From NCBI GenBank assembly GCA_016188915.1, contig JACPGU010000001.1:1-34110 (forward strand): a stretch of 34,110 bases of DNA, written 5' to 3'. The translations under genes were made by a program, and so were the position numbers. The notes under the pieces were generated by a model, which had not been told where the DNA came from, ran no database searches, and saw only the letters and a program-made list of their open reading frames with translations. Source of the stretch: Candidatus Microgenomates bacterium (GTDB lineage Bacteria; Patescibacteriota; JACPGU01). How positions within the stretch are numbered: position 1 is the first letter of the stretch; each line of letters opens with the position of its first letter. Shown here piece by piece: positions 8,801 through 15,963 of this stretch.

Positions 8801-9198
8801 GGGGACAGGAGGGTGATGAACCACCGACCTGTATGGATGATCTGGCCGGATCCTCTGGGTGAAGAGCTTTCATCTGTATCTCTTAATTAACCTTGCGGTT
8901 AAAAAACAGGCAGGGAGATAAAAGCTTTTCATCCAGACGATCTGGCCAAAAGTCTCCTCGCTAGACTGCTCCCAAGATCTGTCTAGGCGACATTTATCCC
9001 TGTCTCAAAAAATAGAATTTTAGGCAGGTTTTGTGGGTGCCTAACGAAGAGGGTACTACCTGCGAGTGAAACCTTAAAGGAGGGCTAAAAGGTTGTCGCA
9101 TTACCGATTGCTCGGCAATGTCGCAAGTAGTACTATCTTCATTAGGCAAATCTTGGAGAAGAAGCGATGAAAAAACTAAATTTTTAATGTTTGTTTAT
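8763..9198 (-). ncRNA. Structured ncRNA of unrecognised family (~435 nt)
   Basis: Strong minus-strand promoter and terminator; many hairpins, including a long branched arm (GCCTAA.GAAGA..GTACTAC / GTAGTAC..TCTTC.TTAGGC), TTAACC-GCAA-GGTTAA, and ACAGG-tc-GGTG/CACC-ct-CCTGT; no credible ORF. Confidence 0.75.
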
Positions 9199-9204
9199 GA
9201 TTAG

Positions 9205-9233
9205 AATATAGCACAATAGGGCAGGCTTGTCAA
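9205..9233 (-). promoter_or_regulatory. Near-consensus sigma70 promoter for the 8763-9198 ncRNA
   Basis: Minus: TTGACA (9233-9228), 17-bp spacer, TATATT (9210-9205); predicted start ~9198. Confidence 0.88.
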
Positions 9234-9240
9234 CATAAAA

Positions 9241-9327
9241 CTGTCTAATCTAAAAATAATTGCTTTATTTAGATAATAAAATATTGTGTCTAGACAATAT
9301 AATATAGCTTTTATCTAGGCTAGACAG
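9241..9327. promoter_or_regulatory. Cluster of nested inverted repeats upstream of mfd
   Basis: CTGTCTA 9241-9247 / TAGACAG 9321-9327; ATCTAAA 9248-9254 / TTTAGAT 9268-9274; GTCTAGAC 9288-9295; TATAAT 9298-9303. Confidence 0.6.
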
Positions 9328-9369
9328 ATTATAAAAAGTATTATTTAGAGCGCCTGTGGATAACTTTTT

Positions 9370-12300
9370 ATGCATAGACAGAATATATTTTTAGATAGTG
9401 TCCATTCTAGTATTTTTTCTTCCGAAGAATTTGTCCAGGCAAAAAATAAATTAACTTTGTCTGGCGAAGTCTCTTGCGGAGAATTAGGGTATTTAGCCAA
9501 AGCACTTTTACTTTCTGCCATAATATCCACCGATTGGCAATCTGCCGCAATGTTGGTGGCCGATAGAAAAAAAATTGATTTTTACGAAAATATTTTTCAA
9601 AGTATTGGCTTTGATGACCATTTGATTTTTACGGAAGAAAACAAACCGAAAATATTGTCTCTTGAGGCAAAACCAAGATTTGTCATTCTATCTGCTGAAG
9701 ATATATTGTCTTCTGCTCTCACTCCTGACGAATATTTGGCCAAAATCATTACTCTGACAGCAGGGAAGAAACTGCCAAATGATTTCAGTAAAAAATTAAT
9801 CAATCTAGGCTACGAAAAAGTAAAAAAAGTGAACAGAGCAGGAGAATTTTCTTTTTCAGGAGATATTTGGGAAATAGGCACTTTCTCTGGTGTCTTTCGA
9901 CTGGAATTGTTCGGCTTTAATCTGGAAAAGATATTTTTTTATGCTTTTTTATCTGGTCAAAATAATGATTTATTACGAATAGATACCAAGGAACAGAAGA
10001 AAAAAATCACTATCGCGCCTCTTGCTGTTGGTGATGGAAATGGTTTGGTTTGGGATTTTTTGGCCGATCATTTACTTTTTATTGACGGCCGAGAAAATAT
10101 TAATATGGCTCTAACGAATTGGCTTGATTTGGCCACTAATAAAAAGCTGGCAATTTCTGCCAGCAAATTTTTTTCTAATCAAAAGAAGGTATTTTTAGAA
10201 ACTTTTTTAGTATCAGAGAAAGAGGGAATTAATTTTTCTTGGTTTGCTCCTCAAAAATATAATCGTGCTTTGGCCTCTTTTTTTACTGAAGTAAAAAATG
10301 ACATCAAAAGCAAAAAAGTTTTCATTTTGTCTTCTGAAAAAGAAAAAATAGAAAAGCTATTAACCCATCATAATGTTCCTTTTGTTTCTTGCAACGAAAC
10401 AGGAATGGGAGTAAGGGTTTTTGAAGGCAGCGCCGTGGAAGGGGTAGATGCCAAAAGCGCTTCGCTCAAAATTTTTACCGATGAAGAACTCTTCGGCTTA
10501 AAGAAGAAAAAGAAAAAGGTAAAATTTTCCGCTCTGACCAATTTGAAAATAGGGGAGCATATAGTACACGTTGATCATGGCATTGGCAAATTTACCGGCT
10601 TTGGCACTATTACGGTGGACAATATTTCCAGAGAATATATTTTTATAGAATACAATAAAGGAGATAAAATATATGTTCCATTGGATCAGGCAGATAAAAT
10701 AACAAAATATATTACTGTCGGTAATCAACCGCCAAATCTATCTAGTCTTTCTAGTGGTCAATGGCTAAAAATAAGGAGTAAGGTAGAAAAAAATGTAGAA
10801 CAAATAGCCAAAAATTTGCTAGAAACACAAGCGATGAGAGAAGACGGTAAAGACTTTTCTTATATTGATGACGCGTCTTACCAAAAAAAAATAGCCAATA
10901 CTTTCCATTACAAAGTCACGCCAGATCAAGAAAAAGCGATAGAAGATATTCTGGAGAATATGAAAGAAAAAAAACCGATGGACAGAATACTGGTTGGCGA
11001 TGTTGGCTATGGCAAAACAGAGGTAGCCGTGCGAGCCGCTTTAAGGGCAGTAGTGTCCGGGGGGCAAGTGGCTATTTTGGTGCCAACAACTATTTTGGCC
11101 GAACAGCACGCTCAAACTTTCATTGAAAGATTAAGTGATTTTGGTATAAAGATTGAATCTTTGTCTCGCTTTACTGATAGGGCGAGACAAAAAAAGATAT
11201 TGGACAGATTAAAAATGGGCGGAGTAGATATTGTTATCGGCACCCATAGGCTCCTGTCTCCTGACGTAAAATTCAAAAAATTAATGTTAGTAGTGATCGA
11301 TGAAGAGCAAAAATTTGGGGTAAAAGACAAAGAAAAATTAAAAGCTTTGCGTCGTGGAGTAGATATTTTGACAATGACAGCCACACCTATCCCTCGCACT
11401 CTTTATTTTGGTCTAAGCTCACTGAAAGACATCAGCCTAATCGCTACTCCGCCAGAAGGGAGAAAACCTATCAAAACAATGGTGGCGCGCTATGATGATG
11501 AGATTATTAAAGAGGTTGTCAACAAAGAAATAGCGCGCGGTGGACAAATTTATTTTGTCCATAATAGGGTAGAGACTATAATAGCCTACAAAAATTATCT
11601 TCAGAGGCTTTTGCCAAAGGTAAAAATAGCTATCGGTCATGGCCAGATGTCAGAAAAAGATTTGGCTAGAGCCATTAACGATTTTGCAGCCGGCAAATAT
11701 GATATGTTGCTTTGTAGCACTATTATAGAGTCTGGGCTGGACATTTCTTCGGTTAATACTTTGATTATTGATCGTTCTACTCATTTGGGCTTGGCGCAGC
11801 TTCACCAATTACGCGGGCGTATTGGTAGAGGAGCTGTTCAGGCTTTTGCTTATTTTCTTTATAAAGAAGAAGATTTGCGAGGTAACGCGGAAAAAAGATT
11901 GAAAAGTATTGTGGAGAAAGGAGAATTGGGCTCTGGCTATGAATTATCGCTGGAGGATTTGGATATCAGGGGGTCCGGTAATATTTTAGGGCAAGAACAG
12001 CATGGCAGTATGCAGATGGTGGGAGTGGGCTATTATATGCGTCTCCTGGAAGAAGCCGTAGAAAGAATACGAGACAATAAATCAAAAAATATCAGTCATG
12101 ATTTTGATATAAAGATAGATTTACCGCTATCTGCCTTTATCCCCGATGATTTTTACAAGGGAAGCAATGAAGGCGAGAGTGAAAAAATCCGTGCCTATCA
12201 AAATATTGCTGATGCCGAAGACGAAGATGATTTGGCAGAATGCCTAGACAAATTCAAAAAAAACAAAGCAGAAATCCCGGCAGAGATATATCATTTGCTG

Positions 12301-12582
12301 GATGTGGCAAAAATAAAAATACGCGCTCGCGCCATTGGGCTCAAATCTGTTATTACTAAAGATTTAGAAAATATCTCCGGAAGAAAAAATAAAAAGCTCT
12401 ATCTGGACTTTGATCACATTTTGTCTCGCGATGAGATTCATGTCCTTTTTCTAGTAAGCGCCGATTGGCATTTTGGTAATACTCAAGCTAAAATAGATCT
12501 GGAAAGACTTGGCAGGAATAATGACTGGCTTCCCAGATTTTTAACAATTCTGGACAGATTAAAAGATTTGGCAAAAAAATAG
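9370..12582 (+). CDS. mfd: Transcription-repair coupling factor
   Basis: CarD-like RID (HVDHGIGKFTGFGTI), Walker A GDVGYGKTE, DEEQ box, GRIGR, C-terminal TRCF domain. Confidence 0.97.
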   Translation: MHRQNIFLDSVHSSIFSSEEFVQAKNKLTLSGEVSCGELGYLAKALLLSAIISTDWQSAAMLVADRKKIDFYENIFQSIGFDDHLIFTEENKPKILSLEAKPRFVILSAEDILSSALTPDEYLAKIITLTAGKKLPNDFSKKLINLGYEKVKKVNRAGEFSFSGDIWEIGTFSGVFRLELFGFNLEKIFFYAFLSGQNNDLLRIDTKEQKKKITIAPLAVGDGNGLVWDFLADHLLFIDGRENINMALTNWLDLATNKKLAISASKFFSNQKKVFLETFLVSEKEGINFSWFAPQKYNRALASFFTEVKNDIKSKKVFILSSEKEKIEKLLTHHNVPFVSCNETGMGVRVFEGSAVEGVDAKSASLKIFTDEELFGLKKKKKKVKFSALTNLKIGEHIVHVDHGIGKFTGFGTITVDNISREYIFIEYNKGDKIYVPLDQADKITKYITVGNQPPNLSSLSSGQWLKIRSKVEKNVEQIAKNLLETQAMREDGKDFSYIDDASYQKKIANTFHYKVTPDQEKAIEDILENMKEKKPMDRILVGDVGYGKTEVAVRAALRAVVSGGQVAILVPTTILAEQHAQTFIERLSDFGIKIESLSRFTDRARQKKILDRLKMGGVDIVIGTHRLLSPDVKFKKLMLVVIDEEQKFGVKDKEKLKALRRGVDILTMTATPIPRTLYFGLSSLKDISLIATPPEGRKPIKTMVARYDDEIIKEVVNKEIARGGQIYFVHNRVETIIAYKNYLQRLLPKVKIAIGHGQMSEKDLARAINDFAAGKYDMLLCSTIIESGLDISSVNTLIIDRSTHLGLAQLHQLRGRIGRGAVQAFAYFLYKEEDLRGNAEKRLKSIVEKGELGSGYELSLEDLDIRGSGNILGQEQHGSMQMVGVGYYMRLLEEAVERIRDNKSKNISHDFDIKIDLPLSAFIPDDFYKGSNEGESEKIRAYQNIADAEDEDDLAECLDKFKKNKAEIPAEIYHLLDVAKIKIRARAIGLKSVITKDLENISGRKNKKLYLDFDHILSRDEIHVLFLVSADWHFGNTQAKIDLERLGRNNDWLPRFLTILDRLKDLAKK

Positions 12583-12602
12583 GTATAAAAGTAAATACTT
12601 TT

Positions 12603-13703
12603 ATGGATTCCCAGGAAGTTTTTTATAGATTAGGCTTTGCTTTGATTCCCCAGATTGGCGCTGGCCGTGGACGCAAACTTTTGAATTTTTTCGGTTCGGC
12701 CCAAAAAGCTTGGAAGGCCGATTACGTCGACTTGCTCCAAGCGGGGCTAGAGGATGTTGCCGCCAAAGAATTAGCAGCAGGGAGAAAGCTGTTAGATCTG
12801 GGTAAAAAGATGACAGAAGTAAAAAGTTTTGGTATTCGTTTGGTTTTGCTGGAAGATGAAGAATACCCAAAGCTTTTACGGGAGATTTACAATCCTCCCT
12901 TGCTTCTTTTTGTGCGTGGACAAATTATCGATGCCGATCATTACGCGGTAGCAATAGTAGGGTCGCGTCGTTTTAGCGAGTATGGTCGACAAGCGACAGC
13001 CGATATTGTTTCACATTTGGCCGAAAACCAGGTGACGGTGGTTTCTGGATTGGCCTTGGGGATAGACAGCTTTGCCCACCAGACAGTTTTGAAAAATCCC
13101 AATGCCAGAACAATAGGGGTTTTAGGCTGTGGCATTGATGATTTGACCATATACCCTTCTGAAAATAAGAATTTGGTTCATCGTATCATAGAAGGTAGAG
13201 GAGCTATCGTTTCTGAATATCCTCCAGGCACCCCACCTCTAAAGCAGCACTTTCCGGCCAGAAATCGTATTGTTTCGGGATTGTCCCAGGGAGTAGTGGT
13301 AGTGGAAGCATCTAGCACTTCCGGCTCGCTAATTACCGCGCGGCATGCATTAGAGCAGGGGAGAGATGTTTTTGCCGTGCCGGGCAATATCTATCACAAA
13401 AATGCCGCAGGACCGAATAGTTTGATAAAATTAGGCGCTAAATTGGTGGAAAAGCCGGAAGATATTTTGGAAGAATTAGACTTGCGACAATTATCAAATC
13501 GAGTGGCAGTACAAAAAATGATACCAGAAAATCTTGACGAGCAAAAAATTTTAAGTTTTTTAGAAATAGAACAATTGCATATTGACAGATTGGTAGAATT
13601 ATCAAAACTTTCCATCAATGATCTCAATCCGCTTTTGGTGACGATGGAGATGAAGGGGCTGGTTCGCGATATGGGAGGAGGAAATTATATCGCGGTGAGA
13701 TAA
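12603..13703 (+). CDS. dprA: DNA processing protein DprA
   Basis: AIVGSRRFSEYG, VVSGLALGIDSFAH, Rossmann core and C-terminal winged helix. Confidence 0.96.
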   Translation: MDSQEVFYRLGFALIPQIGAGRGRKLLNFFGSAQKAWKADYVDLLQAGLEDVAAKELAAGRKLLDLGKKMTEVKSFGIRLVLLEDEEYPKLLREIYNPPLLLFVRGQIIDADHYAVAIVGSRRFSEYGRQATADIVSHLAENQVTVVSGLALGIDSFAHQTVLKNPNARTIGVLGCGIDDLTIYPSENKNLVHRIIEGRGAIVSEYPPGTPPLKQHFPARNRIVSGLSQGVVVVEASSTSGSLITARHALEQGRDVFAVPGNIYHKNAAGPNSLIKLGAKLVEKPEDILEELDLRQLSNRVAVQKMIPENLDEQKILSFLEIEQLHIDRLVELSKLSINDLNPLLVTMEMKGLVRDMGGGNYIAVR

Positions 13704-13727
13704 GAATTTCCCAGTTTCCGGAAACCG

Positions 13728-13763
13728 GACAGCAAAAAGCCCCCGGGGAGGGGACTTTCTTGT
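13728..13763 (-). terminator. Terminator of the RT gene; copy 1 of a 36-bp repeat
   Basis: Minus: AAAGTCCCC-tcccc-GGGGGCTTTTTG; 35/36 identical to 15331-15366. Confidence 0.85.
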
Positions 13764-13810
13764 TGGAGGATGTCTATGATTCCAGTAGTGAGATAGCCCA
13801 CGGAGCGATT

Positions 13811-15046
13811 TCACTGGGGTTTTGTATCGGAAAGGGGGATGGCCTTCAAATAATAAGGCTTAGCGCCAGTCATTTTCAGGAAATTAGCCATTGGTCGGCG
13901 CAATCTAGACGGCAAAAGTTTTGGCGGGAAAATACGACAGATGTGCGCCGTAATTCCCATGGCCGAACGAGACAGCTTTTCGTCGCCGGGATTCTGATAA
14001 GCGCTATGCAAAATCGCCCGAAAACGATCCTGATCCTTTCTTCGTAGGGTAATCTGTCGCCCTTCCAGCATCCTGACCGTTTGTATTGGCGGCCAATCAA
14101 TTTTCACGCGAAGACTCAAGCCCAACATTCTCGGCGAGCATTTATTTAAACGATAGTAGTGGATCTTTCCTCTGTTCACCGAGAAGGTATTGGGTTTTGC
14201 CTCTATCGCCGTCACAACTTTCTCTCGCACTTTTTTCGGGATAGGCTGATTGGACGAGATAATAATGTCGTCAGCGTAGATAGTGATAATCGGATGCTTG
14301 ATGCCATTATTTTCAAGAGCGAGATGGATTTTTTTGATTAGTCCGTCAGCATAGGTGGCGTAGACAAAAAAATCCGGAGAAGTAGGGGCGCCCTTGGGAA
14401 GAGAGTCTTTGTCGGTAATCAAGTCCACTACGGCAACAGTAAATTCATAGAGCAAATAAGTCAGATGACGATTGAGCTTGTACTGGAGAAAGTATCGGTG
14501 AAATCGACCACGAAGAAATTCTGCTTCGACATCTACGATAGATTGTCGATGCAAGAAGTGATTGCTGATGCTGGCATTAAATCGACCGCAGAGACTTTTG
14601 GAAAAAAGCTTACTTTTCTGAAACATGCTCTCCCGCCAAAGAATGCGCATCAAGGCAGGGAAGCATATTGTTATCAGAAAGTTTCTTTTTGTTGATCCGA
14701 AAGCGTTTTTCAGGTCTAGCTTGAAAAAGTATTCAGAGTCAGCGTGCGGATGGACTGCAGTCAAGATTGATTTGTTTCGCAAAAATCCATGAAAGCGATA
14801 GTAATGGTGGGTATTTGGATCAAATTTCTGAAAGACAAAATTGTCCATAAGTCTCAAGCCTATTATCCTGTGAAGCCGTTCCTGCACTACTTTCAGAATG
14901 GGAGTGGGTACCGAAATAGTATGCTTGCCCAATTTGTGGCTTCGGTAACGATCTTCGAGCAAAAGGATCTCAATGTATTCTTCTGGCGTAATATCCAGGA
15001 CTCGGCAAAGTAGTCGTTCTCCTTCAAGCAAACCTCTCTGGTCCAT
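13811..15046 (-). CDS. Retron/DRT-like reverse transcriptase
   Basis: RT1-like 'ISVPTPILKVVQERLHRII'; RT2/3 'HGFLRNKSILTAVHPHADSEYFFKLDLKNAF'; RT4 'LPKGAPTSP'; RT5 'IYADDIIIS'. Intact 411 aa. Confidence 0.93.
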   Translation of the reverse strand: MDQRGLLEGERLLCRVLDITPEEYIEILLLEDRYRSHKLGKHTISVPTPILKVVQERLHRIIGLRLMDNFVFQKFDPNTHHYYRFHGFLRNKSILTAVHPHADSEYFFKLDLKNAFGSTKRNFLITICFPALMRILWRESMFQKSKLFSKSLCGRFNASISNHFLHRQSIVDVEAEFLRGRFHRYFLQYKLNRHLTYLLYEFTVAVVDLITDKDSLPKGAPTSPDFFVYATYADGLIKKIHLALENNGIKHPIITIYADDIIISSNQPIPKKVREKVVTAIEAKPNTFSVNRGKIHYYRLNKCSPRMLGLSLRVKIDWPPIQTVRMLEGRQITLRRKDQDRFRAILHSAYQNPGDEKLSRSAMGITAHICRIFPPKLLPSRLRRPMANFLKMTGAKPYYLKAIPLSDTKPQ

Positions 15047-15113
15047 CTAGCCACCACCACCTTTCTGCCGGGATTTTTTTGAGCGAGATTTTAATATGCG
15101 AAAAGAAAAAAAA

Positions 15114-15291
15114 GGAGGGGGCAAGCAAACGCACCTTTTTTGAAACCACCCGCTACCCGCGCGAGCGGAAAGTTCCGGGGGAAATGCCGGTCCTTATAAA
15201 ATCCGTCGCAGGAAGCCCGCGACGACCCCTTTGGGGCTGGGGAGACAAATAGCACTCATCCCTTTTTCTGAGTTCTTGTCGCCCCCTCCAT
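15114..15291 (-). ncRNA. Structured RNA leader upstream of the RT (candidate msr-msd-like or DRT-type template RNA)
   Basis: Perfect 9-bp long-range inverted repeat GGAGGGGGC (15289-15281) / GCCCCCTCC (15122-15114) enclosing several hairpins; 5' end coincides with predicted +1. Confidence 0.65.
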
Positions 15292-15296
15292 AGAGT

Positions 15297-15325
15297 ATTT
15301 TACAAAAAAGACGATAAAATAGCAA
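15297..15325 (-). promoter_or_regulatory. Sigma70-type promoter for leader RNA + RT
   Basis: Minus: TTGCTA (15325-15320), 17-bp spacer, TAAAAT (15302-15297). Confidence 0.75.
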
Positions 15326-15330
15326 CTTCA

Positions 15331-15366
15331 GACAGCAAAAAGCCCCCGAGGAGGGGACTTTCTTGT
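15331..15366 (-). terminator. Terminator of the 78-aa/67-aa operon; copy 2 of a 36-bp repeat
   Basis: Minus: AAAGTCCCC-tcctc-GGGGGCTTTTTG. Confidence 0.85.
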
Positions 15367-15381
15367 CAGGGGGGGTCGGTT

Positions 15382-15585
15382 TTACCGCTTGATTCTTTTG
15401 ATTATTGGAGAGCCAACGTGGGCCATTCTCCTGCTGTTGCATTTGGGGCAAGGGGCCTTGGTAAAAGGGATATTGAAGCCGAGGAACCGTCTTAAGACAA
15501 AATAGGTACCTTGGCAGGCGGTACATTTCGTCTGTTGCCGAGTAAGTGGCGGAGTGAATTGTACCAGGGGATTTTTTGGTATCAT
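15382..15585 (-). CDS. Small zinc-ribbon protein (67 aa)
   Basis: CxxC...CxxC (KCTACQ...PCPKCN); SD-like GAGGTG before the ATG; 13 nt after the upstream ORF. Confidence 0.7.
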   Translation of the reverse strand: MIPKNPLVQFTPPLTRQQTKCTACQGTYFVLRRFLGFNIPFTKAPCPKCNSRRMAHVGSPIIKRIKR

Positions 15586-15598
15586 GGCTTCACCTCTT

Positions 15599-15835
15599 TC
15601 ATTGATCTAAGAATTTTCGAATAGTCTTTTCTGCGGTGGCCAAGTCATCTCCTGGTTTGATCAGCTTTCTCAGACCATTGGGCAGTGGCCCTCCTCTTTT
15701 GAATCGACCATTCCATAATGCCTGAGCGCGGTCAAGGCCGGTAGTTTTCATACTAATGTCGACCTCTATTTTTTTACCGCGCCGACATATTTTCTGCCAA
15801 AAGTCAAGGAACATCTTGGCGACTTTTTTTCCCAT
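15599..15835 (-). CDS. Hypothetical small basic protein (78 aa)
   Basis: SD-like GAGGTGG before the ATG; minus-strand promoter TTGAAA-17-TAAGAT upstream. Confidence 0.65.
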   Translation of the reverse strand: MGKKVAKMFLDFWQKICRRGKKIEVDISMKTTGLDRAQALWNGRFKRGGPLPNGLRKLIKPGDDLATAEKTIRKFLDQ

Positions 15836-15925
15836 AGTCCACCTCGGAGTGTTTTTTTGAGCTGTTAAGGAAGCGTCTATATCTTAGCTCTTGCCACAAC
15901 TTTTTTCAATAGGAAGCTTGATTTT

Positions 15926-15955
15926 TTGACAAAGGGCGGGAGGATAGTGTAAAGT
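15926..15955 (+). promoter_or_regulatory. Putative promoter of topA
   Basis: TTGACA (15926-15931), 18 bp, TAAAGT (15950-15955); ATG at 15964. Confidence 0.55.
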
Positions 15956-15963
15956 GGGCGAGT

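Noticed and set aside
9030-9110. T-box riboswitch on the plus strand
   Set aside because: AGAGGGTACTACCTGCGAG only loosely resembles the T-box AGGGTGGTACCGCG. Promoter and terminator point to the minus strand, and the downstream plus gene is mfd, not a synthetase.
8763-9198. tmRNA or RNase P RNA
   Set aside because: No tRNA-like ends or GGTTCGA arm with a tag ORF; no GAGGAAAGTCC / ACAGAA..CGGCTTA conserved regions. A computed covariance-model search is still needed.
13811-15330. Group II intron
   Set aside because: No maturase/HNH domain recognisable in the ORF and no domain V-like motif noticed around it.
13811-15366. Diversity-generating retroelement (DGR)
   Set aside because: RT motif 4/5 (LPKGAPTSP, YADD) is retron/group II-like. 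No template/variable repeat pair with A-specific mismatches was seen; the only repeat pair is a terminator.
15194-15526. Minus-strand 110-aa ORF from the track
   Set aside because: Overlaps the better-supported zinc-ribbon gene in another frame and runs through the terminator, the promoter and the leader RNA.
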